A stretch of 64,000 nucleotides of DNA, taken from NCBI GenBank assembly GCA_004000035.1, contig RJAE01000003.1:1-64000 (forward strand), read 5' to 3'. The first letter of the stretch is position 1. The number at the start of each line of letters is the position of its first letter. This stretch comes from Arthrobacter sulfonylureivorans. GTDB taxonomy: Bacteria > Actinomycetota > Actinomycetes > Actinomycetales > Micrococcaceae. The notes under the pieces are model-generated. The model had not been told where the DNA came from and made no database searches. It worked only from the letters and a program-made list of their open reading frames with translations. This document shows positions 9,222 through 17,427 of this stretch, piece by piece. A program made the translations under genes and the position numbers.

Positions 9222-10507
9222 TGGCCCGCCGCCTAGCCTTGGGGCCGGACGCGCTGGCCCAAATCGACGCCGAGCTCGCTGCCACCGACCGCCTTCTCGC
9301 CACCCATTATCCGGGCGAGACCGCGGGCCGCCAGCCAGTCCACACCGTCTATATTCCCGCCGACGCATACGTACCGGAGCTGCCCGCACGGTGGGGGGCC
9401 GAGGCGCTGGCGGCTGTCAAAGCCCACGGCGGGCTGGAACAGCTGGCGGTGTCCCTGGAGCTGGCCGAACCTGAACAACTGGCGGAGCTGGTCCGGCGCA
9501 AACTGGAGACCGAGCCGATCGAAGACCTGCGTCTGGACTTCGAGGACGGCTACGGCCAACGGGACGACGAGGAGGAAGACGCCGCGGCGCTGCGGGCCGG
9601 CGAACTGGTGGCCGGGACCGCCGCCGAAGGCACCGCGCCGCCGTTCATCGGCATCCGGTTCAAGAGTTTGGAGGCGGCCACCCGCGCCCGCGGACTGCGT
9701 ACGCTGGACCTGTTCATTGCGTGCCTGACCGAACGTGCCGGCGGACGCGGCCTGCCCGACGGGCTGGTTCTCACCCTGCCCAAGGTCAGCACCGTGGACC
9801 AGGTCCGGGCCATGGTGTACGCCTGCGAGCAACTGGAGCGCGCGCACGGCCTCACACCGGGGCGGCTGCGCTTCGAAGTCCAGGTGGAGACGCCCCAGCT
9901 GATCCTCGCCGCGAACGGCACGGTGCCCGTGGCCCGGCTGATCCACGAGGGCGCCGGGCGGGTGTCGGCCCTGCACTACGGAACCTACGACTACAGCGCC
10001 TCGCTGGGAATCGCCGCCGGCTACCAATCGATGGAGCATCCGGCGGCCGACCACGCCAAGAGCGTGATGCAGGTTGCCGTGGCGGGAACCGGAGTGCGCC
10101 TCTCCGACGGGTCCACCAACATCCTTCCGGTCGGCGACGCCGGGAACGTCAGGACGGCCTGGGCGCTGCATGCCCGGCTGGTCCGCCGGCACTTGGAACG
10201 CGGCATCTATCAAGGCTGGGACCTGCACCCGGCCCAGCTCGCCACCCGATTCCTTGCCACCTATGACTTCTACCGCGACGGGCTGGAGGCCGCGGCCACG
10301 CGGCTGAAGAACTACGTGCACGGGATCGAGGGCACGGTCCTGGATGAACCCGCCACCGCCCGCGCCCTCGCGCGCTTCATCGACCGCGCGCTGACCTGCG
10401 GCGCGGTGGAGGAGGCCGAGTTCCTCCACCTGACGGACGTCCCGGTGGCGCGGCTCCGTTCGCTGGCTTACCCACCCAGAGGCTCCGCGCCGGAGGGAGC
10501 AGCATGA
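9221..10507 (+). CDS. DUF6986-type CitE/HpcH-like aldolase, function unknown
   Basis: 428 residues of TIM-barrel HpcH/HpaI/CitE-like sequence. Metal and substrate motifs of the superfamily are recognisable: DLRLDFEDGYGQRDDEEEDA near 95 (acidic site), RLRFEVQVETPQLI near 217 (active-site Glu), HYGTYDYSASLGIA near 252, and GWDLHPAQLATRFLATY near 335 (the CitE HPxQ motif). It is longer than CitE. It is fused into the operon by one-base overlap with aceB (TGATG) and ATGA overlap with allE. No reaction is established for it; the position suggests a C-C lyase or condensing step on glyoxylate or ureidoglycolate, which is inference only. Confidence 0.8.
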   Translation: MARRLALGPDALAQIDAELAATDRLLATHYPGETAGRQPVHTVYIPADAYVPELPARWGAEALAAVKAHGGLEQLAVSLELAEPEQLAELVRRKLETEPIEDLRLDFEDGYGQRDDEEEDAAALRAGELVAGTAAEGTAPPFIGIRFKSLEAATRARGLRTLDLFIACLTERAGGRGLPDGLVLTLPKVSTVDQVRAMVYACEQLERAHGLTPGRLRFEVQVETPQLILAANGTVPVARLIHEGAGRVSALHYGTYDYSASLGIAAGYQSMEHPAADHAKSVMQVAVAGTGVRLSDGSTNILPVGDAGNVRTAWALHARLVRRHLERGIYQGWDLHPAQLATRFLATYDFYRDGLEAAATRLKNYVHGIEGTVLDEPATARALARFIDRALTCGAVEEAEFLHLTDVPVARLRSLAYPPRGSAPEGAA

Positions 10508-11319
10508 CCACACCGCACTACTACTCGAATCCCGCCGGGCTGCCGCCGCAAACCGACCTGCTCACCGACCGCGCTATCGTGACCGAGGCCTACACGGTGA
10601 TTCCGCGCGGCGTGCTCCGCGACATCGTTACCAGCGCGCTGCCCGGCTGGGCCGGTACGCGCACCTGGGTCCTCAACCGGCCGGTCCCGGGAGGCGCCAG
10701 CACGTTCGCGCAGTACCTGATGGAGGTAGACCCTGGCGGGGGATCGGGGCGGCCGGAAGAGCAACCGACCGTGCAGGGTTTCATCTTCGTGGTCAGCGGC
10801 GAGCTGTCCGTGATGATCGAGGGCGAGCGTCGCCAGTTGCTCCCGGGCGGATTTGCCTACGCCCCGGCGGGTGTCGCATGGGCAGTGATGAACGACGGCG
10901 ATGCGCCCGTGCAATTCATCTGGATCCGCAAGGCTTACCAGCCGCTGGAGGGCCATAGCGCGAAGCCGGTCTTCGGCAACGAGCAGGACATTGAACCCGT
11001 GCCGATGCCGGATACGGACAACAGGTGGCGCACCACCCGGATGCTGCCCGCGGATGACCTGGCCTACGACATGCACGTCAACGTGGTCACGTTCGAGCCG
11101 GGCGGATCGATCCCCTTCACCGAAACGCACGTGATGGAACACGGTCTTTACGTGCTCGAAGGCAAGGGGGTGTACCGGCTCAACGGCGATTGGGTGGAGG
11201 TGCAGGAAGGCGACTTTCTGTCGCTCCGGGCGTTCTGCCCGCAGGCTTGCTACGCCGGCGGTCCGAGCAATTTCCGTTACCTGCTGTACAAGGATGTCAA
11301 CCGCCAGATCATGCTCTAG
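10504..11319 (+). CDS. allE: (S)-ureidoglycine aminohydrolase
   Basis: 271-residue bicupin. It releases ammonia from (S)-ureidoglycine to give (S)-ureidoglycolate. The N-terminal segment [19 protein letters not shown], the first cupin ([18 protein letters not shown]) and the second cupin with metal ligands in [20 protein letters not shown] are characteristic of AllE. ATGA overlap with the DUF6986 gene couples translation. Its substrate is normally supplied by allantoate amidohydrolase (AllC), which is not in this window. Confidence 0.92.
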   Translation: MTTPHYYSNPAGLPPQTDLLTDRAIVTEAYTVIPRGVLRDIVTSALPGWAGTRTWVLNRPVPGGASTFAQYLMEVDPGGGSGRPEEQPTVQGFIFVVSGELSVMIEGERRQLLPGGFAYAPAGVAWAVMNDGDAPVQFIWIRKAYQPLEGHSAKPVFGNEQDIEPVPMPDTDNRWRTTRMLPADDLAYDMHVNVVTFEPGGSIPFTETHVMEHGLYVLEGKGVYRLNGDWVEVQEGDFLSLRAFCPQACYAGGPSNFRYLLYKDVNRQIML

Positions 11320-11354
11320 GGATACGGCCGCGATTCGAGACAGGAGCAAGTCCG

Positions 11355-12707
11355 TTGACCGAAGACGAGGAACAGGCCTACGACCTTGTGGTGCGGGGCG
11401 CCCGGGTCATGACTCCGGACGGAACAGGGCCACGGGAGATCGGTGTTCGGGCCGGGACCATCGTGGCAGTTGCGCCACTGGGTTCAGGGCTGCGGGGCGC
11501 CAGCACGCTCGAACTTGCAGCCGACGAGACGTTGATCCCCGGCCTGGTGGATACGCACGTCCACGTCAATGAGCCGGGGCGAACCGAGTGGGAAGGGTTT
11601 GCCTCCGCCACCCGCGCTGCAGCGGCCGGCGGTGTGACCACCATCCTGGACATGCCGCTGAACAGCATCCCGCCCACCGTGACCGTGCCCGCGCTGGAGG
11701 AGAAACGGGCCGCCGCCGTCGAACAGGCCTTCGTGGATGTCGGTTTCTGGGGCGGCGCGGTGCCGGGCAACGGCACAGACCTGCGGCCGCTCCATGACGC
11801 GGGGGTCTTCGGCTTTAAGTGCTTCCTGATCCACTCCGGCGTGGACGAGTTCCCGCCGCTGGGCCGGGCGGAGCTGGAGAAGGACCTGGCCGAACTGGCA
11901 GCCTTCGGCTCGCTGATGCTGGTGCACGCCGAGGATGCGGCGACCATCGACCGGGCGCCTCATCCTGCCGGGACCAGCTATGCGTCCTTTCTGGCCTCGC
12001 GGCCGGGCAGCGCGGAAACGGAGGCGATAGCGGAGGTGATCGACCTGGCCCGCAGCACCGGGGCACGCGTCCACATAGTGCATTTGTCCTCCGCCGACGC
12101 CCTGGCGGAGATCGCCGAGGCCAAGGCCGCGGGGATCCGGCTGACCGCGGAGACCTGCCCGCACTATCTGACGCTGACGGCGGAGGACATTCCGGATGGA
12201 GCCACTGCGTTCAAATGCTGTCCGCCTATCCGCGGGGAAGCCAACCGTGAGTTGCTCTGGGCCGGCCTGGCCGACGGGACGATCGACTGCATCGTCTCCG
12301 ACCACTCGCCCAGCCCCGTGGACCTGAAGGATCTGGAGCACGGCGACTTCGGCACCGCCTGGGGCGGGGTCGCTTCGCTGCAACTGGGCCTGCCGCTGGT
12401 CTGGACCGAGGCGCGCAGACGGGGCGTGGCACTGGAACGGGTGGTGGACTGGATGTCCGCCCGGCCGGCCGCCATCGCTGGCCTGGAGCGCAAGGGCCGG
12501 ATTGCCATCGGCGCCGACGCCGATTTCGCCGTCTTCGCCGGCGAGGAGGCCTTCGTCGTGGACGCGGCGGCGCTATGGCACAAGAACCCGGTCTGTCCCT
12601 ACGACGGCAAGACCCTCGCAGGGGTCATCCGGCACACCTTCCTGCGCGGCCTCCCGGTCACCGATGACGTGCCCGGCGGACGGCTGCTGCGGCGCTGCCG
12701 GCACTGA
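11355..12707 (+). CDS. allB: Allantoinase
   Basis: The start is taken as TTG 11355, nine bases after a CAGGAG ribosome binding site, giving 450 residues, which matches AllB; a longer frame from 11190 would overlap allE deeply. It hydrolyses allantoin to allantoate. Cyclic amidohydrolase motifs are present: [20 protein letters not shown] near 60 (metal HxH), [12 protein letters not shown] near 150 (the carboxylated Lys), [27 protein letters not shown] and SDHSPS. It ends the seven-gene urate operon. Confidence 0.93.
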   Translation: MTEDEEQAYDLVVRGARVMTPDGTGPREIGVRAGTIVAVAPLGSGLRGASTLELAADETLIPGLVDTHVHVNEPGRTEWEGFASATRAAAAGGVTTILDMPLNSIPPTVTVPALEEKRAAAVEQAFVDVGFWGGAVPGNGTDLRPLHDAGVFGFKCFLIHSGVDEFPPLGRAELEKDLAELAAFGSLMLVHAEDAATIDRAPHPAGTSYASFLASRPGSAETEAIAEVIDLARSTGARVHIVHLSSADALAEIAEAKAAGIRLTAETCPHYLTLTAEDIPDGATAFKCCPPIRGEANRELLWAGLADGTIDCIVSDHSPSPVDLKDLEHGDFGTAWGGVASLQLGLPLVWTEARRRGVALERVVDWMSARPAAIAGLERKGRIAIGADADFAVFAGEEAFVVDAAALWHKNPVCPYDGKTLAGVIRHTFLRGLPVTDDVPGGRLLRRCRH

Positions 12708-12726
12708 GGAGGTCCGGCGCCGGAAC

Positions 12727-12831
12727 CCGGCGGCGCCAGCGGCGGCCACCCGAAGCCCGAACCGGCGGCGCCAGCGGCGGCCACCCGAAGCCCGAACCGG
12801 CGGCGCCAGACCTGGCCACCCGATTCCGGCC
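12727..12831. repeat. 35-bp direct tandem repeat, three units
   Basis: Units begin at 12727, 12762 and 12797 with an exact 35-bp period. The first two are almost identical (core CCGGCGGCGCCAGCGGCGGC, then CACCCGAAGCCCGAA); the third diverges in its second half. Each unit holds the GGCGCC palindrome. The array fills the gap between allB and the MFS gene. The period is not a multiple of three, so the array is not an in-frame coding repeat. Confidence 0.9.
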
Positions 12832-12861
12832 GGCGGGGGCTTCTGGCCTAGCATCGGATCC

Positions 12862-14076
12862 GTGAGTAGTGCGGAGCAACCCTGGGCGGGCCACCCGAAA
12901 GGCAGCCGGGGCTACCGCAACATGCTGCTGGCCCTGCTGTTCGGCGGTTTCGCCACGTTCGCCCAGTTGTACTCGGTGCAGGCCGTCCTGCCAGGCATCG
13001 CCCGCAGCTTCAACGTCAGCCCGGCCGACGCGGCGCTCACCGTCTCCGCCGCCACCATCGGCCTGGCGCTCGCGGTGATTCCGTGGTCGGCGGTGGCAGA
13101 CCGTGCGGGCCGCAAGCGCACCATGACCTGGGCGATCAGCGCCGCCGTGGTGCTGGGCCTGCTGCTGCCGCTGGCGCCGAACTTCCCGGCCCTGCTGGCA
13201 CTGCGCCTTCTGGAGGGTGCCGCGCTGGGCGGGATCCCCGCCGTCGCACTGGTCTATCTGAATGAGGAGGTGCAGCGGCTGCACGCGGCCGTGGCCGCCG
13301 GCACCTACGTCGCGGGCACCACCGTCGGCGGCCTGGCCGGGCGCCTGATCGCCGGACCGGTGGGGGAGTGGGCCGACTGGCGCGCGGGCGTGCTGGCGGT
13401 CAGCCTCGCGGCCGCGCTGGCCGCGGTGCTGTTCGTCCGGCTGGCTCCGTCCCCGCGCGGCTTCCGTCCCCTGCGGCGCGGGCAGGGCCCCGGGCTCGGG
13501 CAGCGGATCCTGGCCAACCTGCGCTCGGTGCCTTTGCTGGCGCTGTACGCGCAGGGGTTCCTGCTGATGGGCGGCTTCGTGGCCGTCTACAACTACCTGG
13601 GCTTCCGGCTGGAAGGCCCGCCGTTCTTCCTGCCCGCTTCGCTGGCGTCGCTGCTGTTCCTGGCCTACCTGGCCGGAACGGTGAGCTCCCGGGTGGCCGG
13701 CGGGCTGACGGTGCGGACCGGCCGCCTGCCGGTCCTGCTGGGCGGGGTCGTGGTCAGCATTGCCGGGCTGGCGGTCACGCTGGCCGATTCGCTGCCGCTG
13801 ATCGTGCTCGGGTTGCTGCTCTTCACGGCGGGATTCTTCGCCGCCCATTCGATCGCGTCCGGCTGGACGCCACGGCTCGCCACGGTAGGCGCGGCCCAGG
13901 CCTCCAGCCTCTACAACCTGTTCTACTACGCAGGCTCCAGCCTGTTCGGCTGGGTCGGCGGCCTCTTCTTCGGCCAGTTCGGCTGGACCGGCGTCGCAGC
14001 CTTCACCGCCGCGCTCGCAGCCATCGCGGGCACGACGGCGGTGCTCGCCCTGCGCCGAGCGGGCACCAGCGCGTGA
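12862..14076 (+). CDS. MFS transporter, YnfM/CynX-like exporter
   Basis: Start chosen at GTG 12862, 7 nt after a TAGCAT -10-like element, which implies a leaderless transcript; the product is 404 residues with 12 predicted membrane segments. The N-terminal region FGGFATFAQLYSVQAVLPGI and the loop between segments 2 and 3, WSAVADRAGRKRTM, are typical of this exporter group in actinobacteria. PNRR-like sequence read upstream in the same frame comes from the 35-bp repeats and is not taken as coding. The substrate is unknown. It follows allB but has its own promoter signal, so a role in purine metabolism is not implied. Confidence 0.82.
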   Translation: MSSAEQPWAGHPKGSRGYRNMLLALLFGGFATFAQLYSVQAVLPGIARSFNVSPADAALTVSAATIGLALAVIPWSAVADRAGRKRTMTWAISAAVVLGLLLPLAPNFPALLALRLLEGAALGGIPAVALVYLNEEVQRLHAAVAAGTYVAGTTVGGLAGRLIAGPVGEWADWRAGVLAVSLAAALAAVLFVRLAPSPRGFRPLRRGQGPGLGQRILANLRSVPLLALYAQGFLLMGGFVAVYNYLGFRLEGPPFFLPASLASLLFLAYLAGTVSSRVAGGLTVRTGRLPVLLGGVVVSIAGLAVTLADSLPLIVLGLLLFTAGFFAAHSIASGWTPRLATVGAAQASSLYNLFYYAGSSLFGWVGGLFFGQFGWTGVAAFTAALAAIAGTTAVLALRRAGTSA

Positions 14077-14130
14077 CGTTTGGAGTCTTGCTCTGCCGAC
14101 GGTCAACAGGTGAAAGGTGTGCCTGCAAAA

Positions 14131-14156
14131 TGCATGCACCGGCGTAGACTTACATC
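14131..14156 (+). promoter_or_regulatory. Leaderless-type promoter and possible autoregulatory palindrome of the vapBC pair
   Basis: TAGACT at 14145-14150 is a -10 element six bases before the ATG at 14157, so transcription should begin at or next to the start codon. The perfect palindrome TGCATGCA at 14131-14138 lies in the -35/-10 spacer, where a VapB-VapC complex would be expected to bind. No consensus -35 was identified. Confidence 0.5.
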
Positions 14157-14396
14157 ATGTCGGTCTCCATCACCATCCGCCATGTGCCCCAAGAGGTCAG
14201 GGATCAATTGGCTGTCAAGGCTAGCCGGTCGGGCAAATCGTTGCAGGAGTACCTCAAGGCGGAATTGGCGCAGTTGGCGGTCCGTCCCACTCCGGCAGAT
14301 TTCGTCCGAGGGCTCGAAGCGAATGTCGAACTGAACGCAGATGATGGCTTGACCACCGACGAGATACTTGAAGCCCTGGACACAGATCGTCGGTGA
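14157..14396 (+). CDS. vapB: Antitoxin, FitA/VapB-like ribbon-helix-helix
   Basis: 79 residues. The N-terminal half, MSVSITIRHVPQEVRDQLAV followed by KASRSGKSLQEYLKAELAQL, is a FitA/VapB-type ribbon-helix-helix DNA-binding fold. The acidic C-terminal part (DGLTTDEILEALDTD) is the usual toxin-binding tail. It overlaps the toxin start by GTGA. It should neutralise the VapC RNase and repress its own promoter. Confidence 0.88.
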   Translation: MSVSITIRHVPQEVRDQLAVKASRSGKSLQEYLKAELAQLAVRPTPADFVRGLEANVELNADDGLTTDEILEALDTDRR

Positions 14397-14818
14397 CTTC
14401 TCCAAGTGGCCTCGTCGTAGATGCCTCAGTCATGCTGGCAGCGTTGGTGGGAGCTCCTGCGGAACGCGCGTGGACGCACAATCTTCTGAAGTCAAACCAG
14501 AATCATGCGCCCGAACTGGCGTTGTTCGAAGCGGCGAACGTTCTGCGCCGAAAAGAGCTGACGGGGCGACTCACGGGCATTCGTGCGGCAGCTGCCTTCG
14601 CTGAGCTGCAGCAGTGGCCCCTCCAGACATGGCCGTTCGGCCTGCTGGCGGGACGAATCTGGGAGCTGAGGCACTCTATCACTGCCTATGATGCCGCCTA
14701 TGTAGCGCTTGCCGAACAGCTGGATCTTCCGTTGGCCACTCGAGATGTCCGCTTGGCGAATGCTCCGGGTCCGCGGTGCCGGTTCGTCACGCCGGAATCC
14801 ACTCGGCCGGAGGCCTAA
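14393..14818 (+). CDS. vapC: Toxin, VapC-like PIN-domain ribonuclease
   Basis: 141 residues from GTG 14393, translationally coupled to the antitoxin. The PIN-domain acidic residues are visible in LVVDASVMLAALVG (Asp near 10), LALFEAANVLRRKEL (Glu near 46), SITAYDAAYVALAEQL (Asp near 100) and LATRDVRLA (Asp near 118). VapC toxins are Mg-dependent RNases, often cutting tRNA or rRNA. The stop lies at the -10 element of the following MATE gene. Confidence 0.88.
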   Translation: MTSPSGLVVDASVMLAALVGAPAERAWTHNLLKSNQNHAPELALFEAANVLRRKELTGRLTGIRAAAAFAELQQWPLQTWPFGLLAGRIWELRHSITAYDAAYVALAEQLDLPLATRDVRLANAPGPRCRFVTPESTRPEA

Positions 14819-14828
14819 GCTGGAAGGC

Positions 14829-16178
14829 GTGAATCCGGTGAAGACGGCTGCAAAGCAGCAGGGACAGGGCCTGAACCGGCGCATCCTTGCGCTGGCCATC
14901 CCCGCGTTCGGGGCCTTGATCGCCGAGCCGCTGTTCCTCGCTGCCGATTCGGCCATCGTGGGACACCTTGGCGTGGCGGAGCTGGCCGGCATGGGGCTGG
15001 CCGCCACCGTGGTGCAGACCGTGGTCGGACTGATGATCTTCCTGGCCTACTCCACCACGCCCGCGGTGGCACGGCTGCTGGGCGCGGGCCGGCTGGCGGA
15101 GGCCTACGCCGTCGGCCGCGACGGGATCTGGCTGGCGCTGATCGTCGGCGTGGTGATGGCCGTCGCCGGCTGGATGGCCGCGCCCGGACTGCTCGCTGCG
15201 ATGGGCGCCACCGGACCGGTGCAGGACTTTGCCGTGGACTATTTGCGCTGGTCGATGCCGGGCCTGCCGGGCATGCTGATTGTGCTGGCGGCCACCGGCG
15301 TGCTGCGCGGGCTGCAGGATACCAAGACCCCGCTGCTGGTGGCCGGCGTCGGCTTCCTGGTCAACATCGGCCTGAACTTCCTGCTGGTCTACGGCATGGG
15401 ACTTTCCGTGGCCGGTTCGGCGATGGGCACCAGCATGGTGCAGTGGGGCATGGCTGCGGTCTACCTGGTCATCGTCTACCGCGGGGCGGTCAAATACTCT
15501 GTGCCCTTGCGGCCCACCTGGGCGGGGCTGAAGGCCACCACGCATGTGGGGTCCTGGCTGATGCTCCGGACCCTGAGCATGCGGATTGCGCTGCTCGCCA
15601 CCGTTTTTGTGGCCACCTCGCAGGGCCCGGTCAGCCTGGCCGGGCATCAGCTGGTGATGACCATGTACAGCTTCCTGGCCTTCGCGCTGGACGCGATTGC
15701 GATCGCCGCCCAGGCCCTGATCGGCAAGGAGTTGGGCGCGTCGAACAAGGCGCTGGCCCACTCGCTGACCCGGCGGATGATCGTCTGGGGCATCGGGTTC
15801 GGTGCGGTGACCGGCCTGCTGCTGGCCGCGGTTGCTCCGGTGCTCGGCTGGGTCTTCACCTCCGATCCGGCCGTGCACCAGGCCTTCACCGCGGCGATCT
15901 GGGTGCTGGCGTTGAGCCAGCCCATCTGCGGGTTCGTGTTCGTGCTGGACGGGGTGCTGATCGGCGCCGGTGACGCACGGTATTTGGCGATCGCCGGCGT
16001 CGTGAATCTGGCCGTTTATGCGCCGCTGCTGGTGTGGGTGGACTGGGCCGGGCTGACCGGCACCGAGGGTCTGCTGTGGCTGTGGGCGGCGTTCGCGCTC
16101 GGCTACACGGCGGCCCGCGCCGCGACGCTGGGCTGGCGGGTGCGCAACGATGCGTGGATGATCACCGGGGCGCATTAG
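14829..16178 (+). CDS. MATE family efflux transporter (DinF-like)
   Basis: Start chosen at GTG 14829, 7 nt downstream of TAAGCT (14816-14821) in a leaderless arrangement; the product is 449 residues with 12 membrane segments. AIPAFGALIAEPLFLAADSA near 22 and the repeated half near 245-330 (SMRIALLATVFVATSQGPVS) are typical of the DinF branch of cation-coupled multidrug and toxic-compound exporters. A longer frame from 14709 would overlap vapC and is rejected. The substrate is unknown. Confidence 0.88.
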   Translation: MNPVKTAAKQQGQGLNRRILALAIPAFGALIAEPLFLAADSAIVGHLGVAELAGMGLAATVVQTVVGLMIFLAYSTTPAVARLLGAGRLAEAYAVGRDGIWLALIVGVVMAVAGWMAAPGLLAAMGATGPVQDFAVDYLRWSMPGLPGMLIVLAATGVLRGLQDTKTPLLVAGVGFLVNIGLNFLLVYGMGLSVAGSAMGTSMVQWGMAAVYLVIVYRGAVKYSVPLRPTWAGLKATTHVGSWLMLRTLSMRIALLATVFVATSQGPVSLAGHQLVMTMYSFLAFALDAIAIAAQALIGKELGASNKALAHSLTRRMIVWGIGFGAVTGLLLAAVAPVLGWVFTSDPAVHQAFTAAIWVLALSQPICGFVFVLDGVLIGAGDARYLAIAGVVNLAVYAPLLVWVDWAGLTGTEGLLWLWAAFALGYTAARAATLGWRVRNDAWMITGAH

Positions 16179-16188
16179 GCTGGAAGCC

Positions 16189-16824
16189 GTGACGATCCCG
16201 AGTACTACCCAGGCCGCCGCGTTCTGGCAGCCGGTCCTGATCCGTGCCCTGGTGGCCGCTGCCTTCGGCGCCATCACCATCTTCTGGCAAGAGCCCGGCC
16301 GAACCGTGATGGCGGTGGCCGGAGGACTCTTCCTGCTGCTCAGCGGCGGGGCGGTCTGGCTGCTGGCCCGCCAGCCGGCCGCCGCGGCGCACCGCCAACT
16401 GCTGCTCCTGCAGGCCGCCGTGCTGGCCGTGACCGGCCTCCTCGCCTGTGTGTTCCAGACAGTGCCGATGTTCACCGTGCTGGCCACCGCGGCGCTGCTG
16501 GTCTCCGGCGGCGCGGAGCTGATGCTCGGCTGGAGCAACCGGCCGCCCGGTGCGGCGAAGGGCCGGCCGGCAGCAGGCGCCGGCTCTGCATCCGCCCCCG
16601 GCTCCGCATCCGCCCCCGGCGGCGCCGGGTCGGTGCTGGCCCGCGACTGGCTGATCACCGGTGCGGTGTCCGTGGGCTTCGGCCTTGCCCTGCCGTTCTT
16701 CGCGTACCTTGGCCCGCACGCTTTGCTGGGCGTGCTGGGCGGGGCGGCGATCATCACCGCCGTCGTGCTGCTGATCGCCGCGTTGAGCCTGCGCCACGAC
16801 GCACGGCAACCCACATCCCGCTGA
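16189..16824 (+). CDS. DUF308/HdeD-like membrane protein
   Basis: 211 residues from GTG 16189, again 7 nt after a TAGGCT element (16176-16181). Six hydrophobic segments are arranged as two groups separated by a low-complexity Gly/Ala/Ser/Pro linker near 120-145, in which GSASAP is tandemly duplicated. The phrase RALVAAAFGAITIFWQEPGR resembles the start of HdeD/DUF308 proteins, which are small acid- or stress-related membrane proteins. Family assignment is moderate. Confidence 0.6.
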   Translation: MTIPSTTQAAAFWQPVLIRALVAAAFGAITIFWQEPGRTVMAVAGGLFLLLSGGAVWLLARQPAAAAHRQLLLLQAAVLAVTGLLACVFQTVPMFTVLATAALLVSGGAELMLGWSNRPPGAAKGRPAAGAGSASAPGSASAPGGAGSVLARDWLITGAVSVGFGLALPFFAYLGPHALLGVLGGAAIITAVVLLIAALSLRHDARQPTSR

Positions 16825-16936
16825 GACTGCGCTGCCCGGCCGGCACCAGTGTGGCGCCGGCCACCGGCACCACCCGGAGAACTTCTACGGCCGGTAGACT
16901 GGATATGGCTCTACCCCGTCAGCAGGAGGAATCATC

Positions 16937-17386
16937 GTGGGCAAGAACGCGTCTGGACGTCCGGACGAACGGCGGATGTCCGTCAAGGGCCCGCTGATCT
17001 TTTCGGCGGTGCTGGCCGTGATCGCGGGTTTCCTCACCATGGTTTTCGCCACCGGCGGGTCCGGCAACCTGCTCCGCTGGGACCTCGGCGTGACGGCTGC
17101 GGGCATTGCCTTCATCGCCTCCCTGCTGGTGGTGGCGGTGCTGACCATGTCTACCAAGGAGAACCCCAGCCACCTCAGCGAAGGCTCCGGGATCCATCGG
17201 GTCTCATCCAAGATCCCCGGCGGCGCGGGTACCGTGCCGGCCCCGGGTACGCCGCAAAGCCGGGCGCAGGTGGAAGAACAGCAGGCAGCGGAAGACCGCG
17301 CGAATCCTGGCCAGGCTACTAACCGTCTCTCGGGCAACGACGACGACGGCGACGGCGACGGCGACGGCGCCGGCGCCACCCGCTGA
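16937..17386 (+). CDS. Hypothetical two-TM membrane protein with Asp-Gly repeat tail
   Basis: GTG 16937 follows a clear AGGAGG ribosome binding site; a TAGACT -10-like element near 16895 probably drives it. The 149-residue product has two membrane segments (GPLIFSAVLAVIAGFLTMVF and AAGIAFIASLLVVAVLTM) and a hydrophilic C-terminal half ending in Asp-Gly repeats encoded by four tandem GACGGC hexamers at 17345-17368. No known function; it reads like a conserved Micrococcaceae hypothetical. Confidence 0.7.
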   Translation: MGKNASGRPDERRMSVKGPLIFSAVLAVIAGFLTMVFATGGSGNLLRWDLGVTAAGIAFIASLLVVAVLTMSTKENPSHLSEGSGIHRVSSKIPGGAGTVPAPGTPQSRAQVEEQQAAEDRANPGQATNRLSGNDDDGDGDGDGAGATR

Positions 17387-17427
17387 TGCGCTGGCGCTGG
17401 CCCGCCCGAGCCTGACAAGCTGGCAGC

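Noticed and set aside
9233-10513. Minus-strand open frame opposite the DUF6986 gene
   Set aside because: No family motif; the sense gene is overlapped with operon partners on both sides.
12727-12831. 35-bp tandem repeats considered as a CRISPR array
   Set aside because: Units are directly contiguous with no spacers, and no cas genes are near.
12658-14139. Minus-strand open frame of nearly 500 codons opposite the MFS gene
   Set aside because: Gln/Arg-rich shadow of membrane-protein codons; no start site or family.
14787-16814. Long open frame on the minus strand across the MATE and the following gene
   Set aside because: Its His/Gln/Arg-rich composition is typical of the antisense of GC-rich membrane-protein genes; both sense genes have clear family motifs.
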